A stretch of 64,000 nucleotides of DNA from positions 1 through 64,000 of the forward strand of contig JBKEAR010000033.1 of assembly GCA_047972425.1 (NCBI GenBank), in the 5' to 3' direction. How positions within the stretch are numbered: the first letter of the stretch is position 1; every line of letters begins with the position of its first letter. Source of the DNA: JBKEAR01 sp047972425 (GTDB lineage Bacteria > Pseudomonadota > Alphaproteobacteria > JBKEAR01). Below, in pieces: positions 34,693 through 44,693 of the stretch. The translations under genes and the position numbers were made by a program. The notes below the pieces were generated by a model. It did not search any database, was not told the DNA's origin, and was given only the letters and a program-made list of their open reading frames with translations.

Positions 34693-37452
34693 ATGGCAGA
34701 GTCAACCCATATTCACATTAAAGGTGCTAAAGAACATAACCTAAAAAATATCGATGTCGATATTCCAAAAAACGCCCTTGTTGTTATTACCGGCCTTTCA
34801 GGCTCGGGCAAATCTTCTTTGGCCTTTGATACCATTTATGCCGAAGGACAGCGCCGTTATGTGGAAAGTTTATCCTCTTACGCCCGCCAATTTTTAGAGA
34901 TGCAAAATAAGCCCGAGGTCGAATCGATAGAAGGTTTAAGCCCGGCAATTTCTATTGAGCAAAAAACAACATCACGTAATCCGCGCTCAACGGTGGGTAC
35001 AGTGACTGAAATTCACGATTATTTGCGCCTTTTATATGCGCGCGTGGGCATACCTTATTCGCCTGTTACTGGCTTACCGATAGAAGCCCAGCAGGTAAGC
35101 CAAATGGTGGATCGGATAATGGATATGCCGCCCCAAACCCGCCTATTGATACTCGCGCCCATTGTGCGCGGCCGTAAAGGAGAATACAAAAAAGAGATAG
35201 CCGAGTTACAAAAGCAAGGTTTTATGCGTATTCGGATTGATGGTGAAATTTACGATATTGCCGAAACGCCCACATTAGATAAAAAATTAAAACATGATAT
35301 TGAGGTTGTGGTGGATCGGATTGTGGTGAAAGAAGATATCCAGACCCGCCTTGCCGATAGTTTAGAAACAGCCTTAGAATTAACCGATGGCATTGCATGG
35401 GCATTAGATAATGATAGCGGCGAGCGCACAATATTTTCATCGAAATTTGCCGACCCCGAAAGTGGCTTTACCTTAGATGAGATTGAGCCACGGATATTCT
35501 CGTTTAATAATCCCTTTGGTGCTTGCCCCGATTGTGACGGCTTGGGCGAAAAAATCTATTTTGATGTGGATTTAGTCATCCCCGATAAAAATTTACAAGT
35601 GAAAAATGCAATTGTGCCTTGGCAAGGGCGTGAAGGTAAATTTTATCGCCGTGCTGTACAAAATTTATGTGCATCCGTTGGGGCATCGGCCAATGATAAA
35701 TGGAAAGATTTAAACCAAAGCCAACAAGATGATGTTATGGCCGCAATATCGCGCTATTTGGATAAACGTTACCGCGAAACCGATAGCCAATTGGTGCGCG
35801 AAGGCTTAGAGAAATATCAGCGCACAACCGGTTGCCCCTCTTGTAAAGGTTACCGCTTAAAGCCCGAAAGCCTATGTGTGAAAATTGGCGAAAAACATAT
35901 TGGCGAAATCTCCGAGCTTTCTATTCGCCGTGCCGTGGAATGGTTTGAGGCGATTGATGATAAACTCACACCCAAGCAGCAAGAAATTGCTTATCGGGTT
36001 TTGCGCGAAATTAAAGAGCGTTTGGGCTTTTTAAATTCGGTGGGTTTGGGTTATTTATCTCTTTCGCGGGCTTCGGGCACATTATCGGGCGGCGAAAGCC
36101 AACGTATTCGTTTGGCCTCGCAAATCGGCTCTGGCCTTACAGGGGTTTTGTATGTGTTAGACGAACCTTCTATTGGCTTGCACCAAAGGGATAATGACCG
36201 TTTACTCGCCACCTTAAAACGCTTAAGAGATTTAGATAACACGGTAATTGTGGTGGAGCATGACGAAGATACCATGAATGCCGCCGATTATTTAATCGAT
36301 ATGGGCCCCGGTGCGGGTATCCATGGGGGAGAGATTATCGCCCAAGGCAAACCCGAAGCCGTAAAAAAGAATAAAAAATCCTTAACCGGCCAATATTTAT
36401 TAGGGAAAGAAAAAATTGAAATCCCGAAATCCCGCCGTAAAGGTAATGGCAAAAAAATCCAAATTATCGGGGCAAGTGGTAACAATTTAAAAGATATCAA
36501 TGCCGATATTCCTTTGGGTAAATTTGTTTGTGTTACAGGTGTTTCGGGCAGCGGGAAATCGACTTTAATTAACGAGACCCTTTACAAGGCCCTTGCCCAT
36601 ACGATGAATGGTGCAAAAGATTTAGCAGCCCCCCATAAGGCAATTAAAGGTTTAGAGCATATTGATAAAATTGTCGATATCGATCAATCGGCCATTGGGC
36701 GCACACCGCGCTCTAATCCGGCAACTTATACGGGGCTATTTTCGCCCATTCGTGATTGGTTTGCGGCATTGCCCGAGTCGAAAATACGTGGTTATAAACC
36801 GGGTCGCTTTAGTTTTAATGTCAAAGGAGGCCGATGCGAGGCTTGCCAAGGTGCCGGATTACAAAAAATTGAAATGCATTTTTTACCCGATGTTTATGTG
36901 GAATGCGATGTTTGTAAAGGCAAACGCTATAATCGCGAAACTTTAGAGGTTCAATTTAAAGGCAAAAGCATATCGGATATTTTGGATTTATCAGTCGAGG
37001 AAGCTTTGGAGTTCTTTCACGCTACCCCTTCTATTCGCGATCGGTTATCCACCCTTGACCAAGTGGGTTTAAGTTATATCCATTTAGGTCAAGCGGCCAC
37101 AACATTATCGGGCGGTGAAGCCCAGCGGGTAAAATTAAGCCGAGAGCTTGCCAAACGCGCCACAGGCAAAACATTTTATTTGCTCGATGAACCGACAACA
37201 GGTTTGCATTTTCATGATGTTAAAAAGCTTTTAGAAGTTTTGCATACGCTTGTTGACCAAGGAAATACCGTTGTGGTGATTGAGCATAATTTAGATGTGA
37301 TTAAAACTGCCGATTGGATTATTGATTTGGGCCCCGAGGGTGGCTCGGGCGGTGGCGAAATTATTGCCAAAGGCACACCTGAACAGATAGCCAAAATAAA
37401 AGAAAGCCATACAGGCCAATATTTAAATAAGATTTTGGATAAGAAAAAATAA
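34693..37452 (+). CDS. uvrA: Excinuclease ABC subunit A
   Basis: A 919-residue UvrA, the damage-sensing ATPase of nucleotide-excision repair. Two ABC ATPase modules are visible: Walker A 'GLSGSGKSSLAFDT' near residue 35 and 'GVSGSGKSTLINET' near 620, with signature motifs 'LSGGESQRIRLA' and 'LSGGEAQRVKLS'. Zinc fingers are formed by 'CPDCDGLG'/'CPSCKGYR' in the first half and 'CEACQGAG'/'CDVCKGKR' in the second. Nothing unusual. Confidence 0.98.
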   Translation: MAESTHIHIKGAKEHNLKNIDVDIPKNALVVITGLSGSGKSSLAFDTIYAEGQRRYVESLSSYARQFLEMQNKPEVESIEGLSPAISIEQKTTSRNPRSTVGTVTEIHDYLRLLYARVGIPYSPVTGLPIEAQQVSQMVDRIMDMPPQTRLLILAPIVRGRKGEYKKEIAELQKQGFMRIRIDGEIYDIAETPTLDKKLKHDIEVVVDRIVVKEDIQTRLADSLETALELTDGIAWALDNDSGERTIFSSKFADPESGFTLDEIEPRIFSFNNPFGACPDCDGLGEKIYFDVDLVIPDKNLQVKNAIVPWQGREGKFYRRAVQNLCASVGASANDKWKDLNQSQQDDVMAAISRYLDKRYRETDSQLVREGLEKYQRTTGCPSCKGYRLKPESLCVKIGEKHIGEISELSIRRAVEWFEAIDDKLTPKQQEIAYRVLREIKERLGFLNSVGLGYLSLSRASGTLSGGESQRIRLASQIGSGLTGVLYVLDEPSIGLHQRDNDRLLATLKRLRDLDNTVIVVEHDEDTMNAADYLIDMGPGAGIHGGEIIAQGKPEAVKKNKKSLTGQYLLGKEKIEIPKSRRKGNGKKIQIIGASGNNLKDINADIPLGKFVCVTGVSGSGKSTLINETLYKALAHTMNGAKDLAAPHKAIKGLEHIDKIVDIDQSAIGRTPRSNPATYTGLFSPIRDWFAALPESKIRGYKPGRFSFNVKGGRCEACQGAGLQKIEMHFLPDVYVECDVCKGKRYNRETLEVQFKGKSISDILDLSVEEALEFFHATPSIRDRLSTLDQVGLSYIHLGQAATTLSGGEAQRVKLSRELAKRATGKTFYLLDEPTTGLHFHDVKKLLEVLHTLVDQGNTVVVIEHNLDVIKTADWIIDLGPEGGSGGGEIIAKGTPEQIAKIKESHTGQYLNKILDKKK

Positions 37453-37513
37453 ATCTTGCAATTTTTTAAGGATAACTGCAAAATTTTATAAATATTTTAT
37501 TGGGAGTATGATA

Positions 37514-37678
37514 ATGAAAAAATTACTATCTTTGCTATCACTTATCACATTATTTAATTTATATGGCTGTGCCTATTACGAACAAACGGGTGAAGAATGG
37601 CACGATATGACACCCCAAGAGCGTAACCACAGAATTGATGAAACACGCCAAAAAAGGGAAGGCAAAGGTACATATTAA
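37514..37678 (+). CDS. Small lipoprotein (54 aa)
   Basis: An open frame with GGGAG upstream. It has a lipoprotein signal peptide with the lipobox 'LYGC' (Cys19) and a short charged mature part ending in KGTY. It lies 61 bp after uvrA. It is below usual length cut-offs but has convincing architecture. Function unknown; small lipoproteins of this kind often assist envelope complexes. Confidence 0.6.
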   Translation: MKKLLSLLSLITLFNLYGCAYYEQTGEEWHDMTPQERNHRIDETRQKREGKGTY

Positions 37679-37731
37679 TTCTTTTATTTTGATGAATAAA
37701 AATAGATTTTTAAAGAAAAATAAATTTATAT

Positions 37732-37839
37732 TTATTTTTTCTTTTTGCGTTGGCGATATTCGTTCCAAGTGAACATCAGTGCCAAAATACCGCCCCAAAC
37801 TAAAATCAGATAAAAAAATGTATTAATTACACCGCCCAT
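37732..37839 (-). CDS. Short membrane protein (35 aa)
   Basis: ATG at 37839 behind an AAGGA-type site gives 35 residues: a hydrophobic helix (about 4-24, 'VINTFFYLILVWGGILALMF') and a basic tail ending in poly-Lys. Size and topology resemble small bioenergetic accessory peptides, but no family is recognised. Convergent with the small lipoprotein gene. Confidence 0.45.
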   Translation of the reverse strand: MGGVINTFFYLILVWGGILALMFTWNEYRQRKKKK

Positions 37840-38047
37840 TTGTTTTTCCTTTTTGTTAATCAAGTGGGATTTAGAAATTTTATTGGGGTTTTTTGCAGCA
37901 TACTATTATACTTCTTTTAAATATAGGCTAATTAAAGTTGTTTTTCAAGATTCATAAACTTTACAAGCCAATAATTTATATTATTTTTTTCTCTTTTATA
38001 CATTCTTTAAAACCCACCAAAACACTAGGATACATACAATAATTCCC

Positions 38048-38077
38048 TTGTATTCCTAATATTTTTAAGGTTATAAT
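38048..38077 (+). promoter_or_regulatory. Candidate promoter of the oxidoreductase-nifJ operon
   Basis: The 284-bp gap 37840-38123 is A/T-rich and holds no gene I can support. A perfect TATAAT (38072-38077) with TTGTAT 18 bp upstream is the best promoter match, 46 bp before the start codon. No FNR-type TTGAT-N4-ATCAA box was seen. Confidence 0.45.
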
Positions 38078-38123
38078 CAAGTTTATAAATATTCTAAATA
38101 AATAATGAATAAGGAAGAGATTC

Positions 38124-39752
38124 ATGTCGAAGATTCAAGATTTAACCCTACCACCCGATTTAACCGAAAAATCGGGTACAGGGCCGGTTCAGCGTGCTTT
38201 CCCGATTTATAAAAACAGTTTACCCCCTTGTAACCATGCTTGCCCAGCTGGCGAGGATATTCAGGCATGGCTTGCTTATGCACAAGATGGTAAATATAAA
38301 GAGGCTTGGGAAACTTTAGTCCAAAATAACCCTACACCGGCTATTCATGGTCGGGTTTGTTATCACCCTTGCGAAAGTTCTTGTAACCGTATGTATACCG
38401 ATGAGCCAATCCAAATTCATGCAATTGAGCGTTTTTTAGGCGATTTAGCCATACAAGAAAATTGGGCATTCCCCAAACCCAATGAAAAATCGGGTAAGCG
38501 TGTACTCATTGTGGGTGCGGGGCCATCGGGGCTTTCGGCAGCTTATCATCTGTGCCGCCTTGGCCATGATGTAGAAATTCAGGATAACGGAACCCATGCC
38601 GGCGGTATGATGCGTTTTGGTATCCCTGCATATCGTTTACCCCGTGATGTTTTAGATGGTGAAATTAATCGTATTATCGAAATGGGCGTAACTTTAAAGC
38701 TAAATACAGCCGTTACCGATGTGATTAAAGCCAAAGAAGAAGGTAATTTTGATGCCGTATTTATGGCAACCGGCGCACACCGCGCGCGGCGTGTTGACAT
38801 CCCTGCCCATGACGAAGAACATGTGCTTGATGCCGTACGTTACCTGCGTGATGTTGCCGAAGGTACCTTCCCTGAAGTGCGCGACAATGTGGTTGTTTAT
38901 GGTGGTGGTAACACAGCAATGGATGCCGCACGTACCGCACGGCGATTAGGAGCCAATGTAACCGTTGTTTATCGCCGCGATCGTGAATCGATGCCTGCCC
39001 ATGATTTTGAGGTTGTGGAAGCTTTAGAAGAAGGCATTGAGTTTCATTTTCTACGAACAATTAACCAAATAGATAAAGATAAAATTATCTTAGAAAAAAT
39101 GAAACTTGTGGATGGCCGCCCGCAGCCCACCGAAAAACATGAAGAAATTGACGGCGCAACTGTTATTTTAGCTTTAGGCCAAAATGTCGATACATCTATT
39201 TTTGAACATGCCGAAGCTATTGAGATTAAAGATAATGTGGTGATTGTGGGTGAAAATATGATGACCGGTGCCGAAGGCATTTTTGCCGGTGGCGATATGA
39301 TCCCATCTGACCGTACCGTTACCATTGCCACAGGCCATGGTAAAAAAGCTGCCCGCCATATCGATGCTTGGTTAAGGGGTAATATTTATGAAAAACCTCC
39401 TTCACCCACTCTTATACCTTATGAAAAACTCCAATTATGGTACACAACCAAGGCCGATGCCACCCAACAAGCCCAAAAAGCCGCGGCAATTCGTAGCCAA
39501 GATTTCTCGGAAGTTTTGGGTGGTATTTCCGAAACCGAAGCCAAATATGAGGCTCGGCGTTGTTACTCCTGTGGTAATTGCTTTGAATGCGATGGCTGTT
39601 ATGGCTCTTGCCCAGAAAATGCAATTATTAAATTAGGCCCGGGCAAAGGCTATAAAATCGATGTGGAAAAATGTACCGGTTGCCGTGCCTGTGTATTGCA
39701 ATGCCCTTGCTATGCAATCATGATGAATAACGAGGAGATTATCAATGTATAA
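38124..39752 (+). CDS. FAD/NAD(P) oxidoreductase with Fe-S clusters (GltD-like plus ferredoxin)
   Basis: 542 residues in three parts. N-terminal cluster-binding region 'CNHACPAGEDIQAW' and 'CYHPCESSCNR' (about 36-95). GltD-type flavoprotein core with FAD loop 'GAGPSGLSAAYHL' (about 131) and NAD(P) loop 'GGGNTAMDAARTARRLG' (about 260). C-terminal 2[4Fe-4S] ferredoxin ('CGNCFECDGCYGSCPENAI', 'CTGCRACVLQCPC'). It overlaps nifJ by 8 bp, so the natural inference is electron exchange between NAD(P)H and the ferredoxin pool or the pyruvate oxidoreductase itself. Confidence 0.85.
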   Translation: MSKIQDLTLPPDLTEKSGTGPVQRAFPIYKNSLPPCNHACPAGEDIQAWLAYAQDGKYKEAWETLVQNNPTPAIHGRVCYHPCESSCNRMYTDEPIQIHAIERFLGDLAIQENWAFPKPNEKSGKRVLIVGAGPSGLSAAYHLCRLGHDVEIQDNGTHAGGMMRFGIPAYRLPRDVLDGEINRIIEMGVTLKLNTAVTDVIKAKEEGNFDAVFMATGAHRARRVDIPAHDEEHVLDAVRYLRDVAEGTFPEVRDNVVVYGGGNTAMDAARTARRLGANVTVVYRRDRESMPAHDFEVVEALEEGIEFHFLRTINQIDKDKIILEKMKLVDGRPQPTEKHEEIDGATVILALGQNVDTSIFEHAEAIEIKDNVVIVGENMMTGAEGIFAGGDMIPSDRTVTIATGHGKKAARHIDAWLRGNIYEKPPSPTLIPYEKLQLWYTTKADATQQAQKAAAIRSQDFSEVLGGISETEAKYEARRCYSCGNCFECDGCYGSCPENAIIKLGPGKGYKIDVEKCTGCRACVLQCPCYAIMMNNEEIINV

Positions 39753-42700
39753 GGATTTATCTGAACAATGGGTCATGGTTGATGGCAACGAGGCCGCAGC
39801 GCATATTGCTTATAAAACCAGTGAAATTTGCCCTATTTACCCAATCACGCCATCTTCTACTATGGCTGAGCTTGCCGATGAATGGTCGGCATTAGAAATT
39901 AAAAATATTTTTGGCGAAGTTCCGCAAGTGGTGAGTTTACAGTCCGAGGCCGGTGCTGCCGGAACCCTCCATGGTGCGCTCCAAGTGGGGGCTTTATCTT
40001 CTACATTTACGGCATCGCAAGGTTTAATGCTCATGCTGCCCAATATGTATAAAATTGCTGGCGAGCTTACCCCTTGTGTTATCCATGTGGCTGCACGCTC
40101 TTTAGCCACCCAAGGGCTTTCTATTTTTGGTGATCACCAAGATGTTATGGCGGCACGCACAACAGGCTTTGCCATGCTTTCGGCCACCAATGTGCAAGAA
40201 GCCCAAGATATGGCCATGATTGCCCATGCCACAACTTTAAAAGCACGGATTCCGTTTTTACATTTCTTCGATGGTTTCCGAACCTCTCACGAAGTTGCAA
40301 AAATCAAGCAATTATCCGATGATCATATCAAGCAAATGATTGATAACGAGCTTGTGTTGCGCCATCGTGAGCGTGCCCTTAATCCGGAGCATCCGGCTAT
40401 GCGGGGTACGGCACAAAACCCCGACACGTATTTTCAATCGCGCGAAACTGTTAATCGGTATTACGAAGCCACACCGTCATTGGTTCAAGAATCTATGAAT
40501 AAATTTGCCCAGCTCACTGGTCGTAAATATAACCTGATGGATTATTATGGTGCGCCTGATGCCACCAAAGTGATTATCATTATGGGTTCTGGTAGTAGCG
40601 TGGTGCGCGATGTCGTGGAAGATTTAACCCAAAAAGGCGAAAAAATCGGTGTGGTTGTTGTGCGCTTGTATCGTCCGTTCTCGGTTAAAGCATTCAACGA
40701 GGTTTTACCCCAAACAGTCGAAAAAATTGCTGTGCTTGACCGCACAAAAGAACCCGGCAGTACGGGCGAACCATTGTATCAAGATGTTACAGCAGCATTT
40801 TCTGAATTAATGATGGATAAAAAACGCACGAACTTCCCACTGATTGTGGGCGGCCGATACGGGTTATCCTCTAAAGAATTTACACCCGCTATGGCCAAAG
40901 CTGTTTTTGACGAGCTTAATAAAAATGTGCCGCAAAAAAGCTTTACCGTGGGTATTATCGATGATGTTACCCATAAAAGCCTTAGCTATGATAATAGCTA
41001 TAATTTAGAGATACAAGATAATGTACGGGCTCTATTTTATGGCTTGGGTTCCGATGGTACAGTGGGTGCGAATAAAAACTCCATTAAAATCATCGGCGAT
41101 TTGCCCGAATATTATGCCCAAGGTTATTTTGTTTACGATTCAAAAAAATCGGGTTCGCAAACAATATCCCATTTGCGCTTTGGTAAAAAACCGATTGAAG
41201 CCCCCTATTTGGTGCAAAAAGCCAGCTTTATTGCTTGCCATCAGCCCCAATTTGTTAGCTTTGTTGATATGCTATCCAATGCCGAGGACGGTGCGACATT
41301 CTTGCTCAATACCCATTACGGCCCCGAGGAAGTTTGGCAAAATTTACCCATATCGGTACAAACACAAATTTTAGATAAAAATCTAAAATTCTATGTAATT
41401 GATGCTTATGATGTCGCAAACAAAGTGGGCATGGGGCGGCGAATTAACACGATTATGCAAACATGTTTTTTTGCATTAGCTGGTGTTATGCCCGAAGACG
41501 AAGCGATTGCGCTTATTAAAAAAGCTATCGAAAAAACCTATAGCCGTAAAGGTGCCGATGTTGTGCAAAGCAACTTTGCCGCTGTTGATGGAACATTAGA
41601 GAATTTATATAAGGTAGAAGTTCCAAATGCCACAACAGGCCGCGGATATACCGCACCGATTGTGCCTGAGCATGCACCGCATTTTATTAAAGATGTAACC
41701 GCACGCATGATGGCTGGCCAAGGGGATGACATTCCGGTTTCTCGCCTGCCTGCCGATGGCACATACCCCACGGGCACAACCAAATGGGAAAAACGCGACA
41801 TTGCGCAAAATATCCCCATTTGGCGCGATGATTTATGTATTCAATGTGGTAATTGCTCTTTTGTTTGCCCCCATGCGGCTATTAGAGCCAAATTTTATAA
41901 CAAAGATCAGCTTAAAGGCGCACCTTTGCATTTTCAGTCGCAACGCATATCGGCAAGGGGTTTTCCGGAAACACGCTATACACTCCAAGTATTTCCCGAA
42001 GATTGTACCGGTTGCGAGGCCTGTGTTGTGGCCTGCCCTGTGCGCCATAAAGACGAAAATGGCCAAGAGGTTCGGGCAATTAATATGGAAGATAAAATTC
42101 CGCATCTTTCTCGCGAGAAAGAAAATTGCTCTTTCTTCCAAACCATACCCAATCAACCCCGCCGAAATATCGATTTCTCTAACGTTCGCGGTGTGCAATA
42201 TTTAGAGCCGTTATTTGAGTTTTCGGGTGCTTGTGCCGGTTGTGGTGAAACACCATATTTAAAACTGATTACACAGTTATTTGGCGACCGGTTATTGGTG
42301 GCCAATGCCACAGGCTGTTCTTCTATTTATGGTGGTAACTTACCCACAACACCATGGACAAAAAATGACGATGGCCGCGGCCCGGCATGGTCGAACTCGT
42401 TATTTGAAGATAATGCCGAATTTGGCCTTGGTTTCCGCTTAGCTGCCAGTAAACAACGCCGTTATGCCGAAAGCTTGTTAAAAACCATGAAGGATAATTT
42501 GGATCCGACATTGGTGGATGAAGTTGTGAGTGCCCCGCAATTTACCCAAGGGCAAATCTCGATACAACGCGAGCGTTTAGCCAAACTTTCGGCACAGCTT
42601 GCTAATCGTACCGATGAAGCCAGTATGAATTTAAAATCGGTATTGGATTATCTGATTCGGCGCTCTATTTGGATTGTCGGTGGTGATGGCTGGGCTTACG

Positions 42701-43362
42701 ATATTGGTTCATCGGGTATTGACCATGTATTATCATCGGGTAAAAATGTAAATATTTTAGTAATGGATACCGAGGTTTACTCAAATACGGGTGGGCAAAA
42801 CTCTAAATCCACCCCGATGGGTGCCGTTGCTAAATTTGCTGCGGGTGGTAAAAACACGGCCAAAAAGGATTTAGCCTTACAAGCGATATCTTATGGTAAT
42901 GTTTATGTGGCGCGTATCGCTTATGGTGCCGACCCCCAACAAACATTGCGTGCCATGCGCGAGGCCGAGGCTTACCCGGGTGTATCCCTTGTAATTGCCT
43001 ATAGCCATTGTATTGCCCATGGTATCGACATGGCAAAAGGTGCCGAGCAACAACAAAAAGCTGTTCATTCAGGGCACTGGCCGCTCATTCGGTATAATCC
43101 GGTATTGCGCGAAAAAGGGCAAAATCCGTTTAGTCTCGATAGCTTGCGCCCTTCTATTCCGTTGGCTGAATATCGTATGGGTGAAAACCGTTTCCGTTCA
43201 CTTATTGCAAAAATGCCAAAAGAAGCGGAACGTTTGTTGGATATTGCCTCGGAAGTATCGCTTAATCGTTGGGCAGTTTACGAGGAAATGGCCACACGCA
43301 ATGCGGCAACTTTTCACCCAGATGCAAGAACAGAAAAAGAAGTTGATATTGCTAAATCATAA
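39745..43362 (+). CDS. nifJ: Pyruvate:ferredoxin (flavodoxin) oxidoreductase
   Basis: A 1205-residue single-chain PFOR that oxidatively decarboxylates pyruvate to acetyl-CoA and CO2 and passes electrons to ferredoxin or flavodoxin. Domains in order: pyruvate-binding ('YPITPSSTMAELADEWS'), CoA/gamma domains, a 2[4Fe-4S] insert near residue 695 ('CIQCGNCSFVCPHAAI', 'CTGCEACVVACPVR'), a further cluster Cys set beginning 'CAGCGETPY', and the thiamine-diphosphate domain ('GDGWAYDIGSSGIDHVLSSG', 'YSNTGGQ') near 975. Full length and intact. It indicates at least facultative anaerobic or microaerobic metabolism. Confidence 0.96.
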   Translation: MYKDLSEQWVMVDGNEAAAHIAYKTSEICPIYPITPSSTMAELADEWSALEIKNIFGEVPQVVSLQSEAGAAGTLHGALQVGALSSTFTASQGLMLMLPNMYKIAGELTPCVIHVAARSLATQGLSIFGDHQDVMAARTTGFAMLSATNVQEAQDMAMIAHATTLKARIPFLHFFDGFRTSHEVAKIKQLSDDHIKQMIDNELVLRHRERALNPEHPAMRGTAQNPDTYFQSRETVNRYYEATPSLVQESMNKFAQLTGRKYNLMDYYGAPDATKVIIIMGSGSSVVRDVVEDLTQKGEKIGVVVVRLYRPFSVKAFNEVLPQTVEKIAVLDRTKEPGSTGEPLYQDVTAAFSELMMDKKRTNFPLIVGGRYGLSSKEFTPAMAKAVFDELNKNVPQKSFTVGIIDDVTHKSLSYDNSYNLEIQDNVRALFYGLGSDGTVGANKNSIKIIGDLPEYYAQGYFVYDSKKSGSQTISHLRFGKKPIEAPYLVQKASFIACHQPQFVSFVDMLSNAEDGATFLLNTHYGPEEVWQNLPISVQTQILDKNLKFYVIDAYDVANKVGMGRRINTIMQTCFFALAGVMPEDEAIALIKKAIEKTYSRKGADVVQSNFAAVDGTLENLYKVEVPNATTGRGYTAPIVPEHAPHFIKDVTARMMAGQGDDIPVSRLPADGTYPTGTTKWEKRDIAQNIPIWRDDLCIQCGNCSFVCPHAAIRAKFYNKDQLKGAPLHFQSQRISARGFPETRYTLQVFPEDCTGCEACVVACPVRHKDENGQEVRAINMEDKIPHLSREKENCSFFQTIPNQPRRNIDFSNVRGVQYLEPLFEFSGACAGCGETPYLKLITQLFGDRLLVANATGCSSIYGGNLPTTPWTKNDDGRGPAWSNSLFEDNAEFGLGFRLAASKQRRYAESLLKTMKDNLDPTLVDEVVSAPQFTQGQISIQRERLAKLSAQLANRTDEASMNLKSVLDYLIRRSIWIVGGDGWAYDIGSSGIDHVLSSGKNVNILVMDTEVYSNTGGQNSKSTPMGAVAKFAAGGKNTAKKDLALQAISYGNVYVARIAYGADPQQTLRAMREAEAYPGVSLVIAYSHCIAHGIDMAKGAEQQQKAVHSGHWPLIRYNPVLREKGQNPFSLDSLRPSIPLAEYRMGENRFRSLIAKMPKEAERLLDIASEVSLNRWAVYEEMATRNAATFHPDARTEKEVDIAKS

Positions 43363-43425
43363 CCTATATAGAATTATAATATATATACAACAAGTATATA
43401 TAAATTTTACAGAAGGAGTTTAGCA

Positions 43426-44622
43426 ATGAGAAAGACTGTACTGTTTGGGACAACTATTTTAGCTGGTGCATTTGTAATGAATGCATCAGCCCATGTTCGT
43501 GACGGACTGGTGGATACGTCCCCTACCAATTTTGAACTCACAATTTTAGGTGAAGTTTCGGCTTATCAGGCTTTTACATCAATTGATGTAAAAGATAATG
43601 CGGGTAATGATGTTTTGGTCGATAGCTATTTTGGCCAAAATTACTCGGCCGATATCGACTTTAATGCCCGAACCCATATGCGCGATTGGAATATCGGTGG
43701 GATTGTCGAGCTTGATTATCTATCGAATGATGAATTTAGTATCGATGAACTTTATTTGGAATTTCAAAATGATAATGTTGGTATGTTCCGCTTGGGTCTT
43801 GCGCCCTCGCCATCAGATGAATTATCCTTAGAGGTTGATTTACCCGGCGAGAATTACGATGATGACCGGGATTTTGGTAAAGATATTCGTTCCATCGATT
43901 ATTTTAGTGCCATTGGTAATAGTCGTTTTGCCGATGATGCCAACCAAATTAGTTATTACTCACCCAAATTTGGCAATATGTTCCAATTTGGTGTAGCCTA
44001 TATTTTTGGTGAGCGTGATATAACCGAAAATATTGATACATCGGGTAATGTTATTGGGGTTTCTACCTATGATAGCTTAGACCATGATGGATTAAGCAAC
44101 AAAATAAGCGATGATGCCGTTGAAGTTGCTGCAAAATTTGAGAACACATGGGGTCAGTTTGATTTTGCCGTATCGGGTGCTTACCGCTACTATTTCGATA
44201 ACAAAACCAGCTATGTAGCAAGCGATGGTAGTGTTTGGTCTGTTTTAGGTATATTGCCTGAATCGCAATGGACAACCGGCTTACAATTGGGATATGGCGG
44301 ATTTGATTGGATAACCACTTATGGCGAAACCTATTATGCCGATATTGATGCCAAAGATTGGGGTGTGCGCACTGGTTTTATTTATAGTTGGGACCGTTGG
44401 CAAGTGGGCGCTGCCTACGAGCTCGGTGTTGATGGCCAAAAATCGGACGATACATTAAAAACCCAATTGGTTGAAGCTTCGCTATCTTTACAAGTGTTCG
44501 ATGGCATGTTGTTCCATACCAATATTGGTTATGCATGGTCGGACTTCGATAAAAATAGCGCTTTGGCTGATTATGATGCCAGTGCATTTGAAGTTAGAAC
44601 TGGTATTGATTTATCGTGGTAA
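43426..44622 (+). CDS. Outer-membrane porin
   Basis: 398 residues: signal peptide 1-22 (ends ASA), then an N-terminal 'FELTILGEVSAYQAF' strand and repeated amphipathic strands with acidic turns. 'QISYYSPKFGNMFQFGVAY' is typical of Gram-negative porins, and the terminal Trp follows 'FEVRTGIDLS'. It is probably a 16-stranded general porin, strongly acidic. GGAG precedes the start. It sits 63 bp after nifJ but likely has its own promoter. Confidence 0.88.
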   Translation: MRKTVLFGTTILAGAFVMNASAHVRDGLVDTSPTNFELTILGEVSAYQAFTSIDVKDNAGNDVLVDSYFGQNYSADIDFNARTHMRDWNIGGIVELDYLSNDEFSIDELYLEFQNDNVGMFRLGLAPSPSDELSLEVDLPGENYDDDRDFGKDIRSIDYFSAIGNSRFADDANQISYYSPKFGNMFQFGVAYIFGERDITENIDTSGNVIGVSTYDSLDHDGLSNKISDDAVEVAAKFENTWGQFDFAVSGAYRYYFDNKTSYVASDGSVWSVLGILPESQWTTGLQLGYGGFDWITTYGETYYADIDAKDWGVRTGFIYSWDRWQVGAAYELGVDGQKSDDTLKTQLVEASLSLQVFDGMLFHTNIGYAWSDFDKNSALADYDASAFEVRTGIDLSW

Positions 44623-44644
44623 AATTTACCTTTGACCATAAAAA

Positions 44645-44669
44645 AACCAAACTCAATTTGAGTTTGGTT
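44645..44669. terminator. Bidirectional terminator between the porin and putP
   Basis: A 12-bp stem (AACCAAACTCAA / TTGAGTTTGGTT) flanked by A-run on the left and T-run on the right, between convergent genes. Confidence 0.88.
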
Positions 44670-44693
44670 TTTTTATTTCATTACATATATAAA

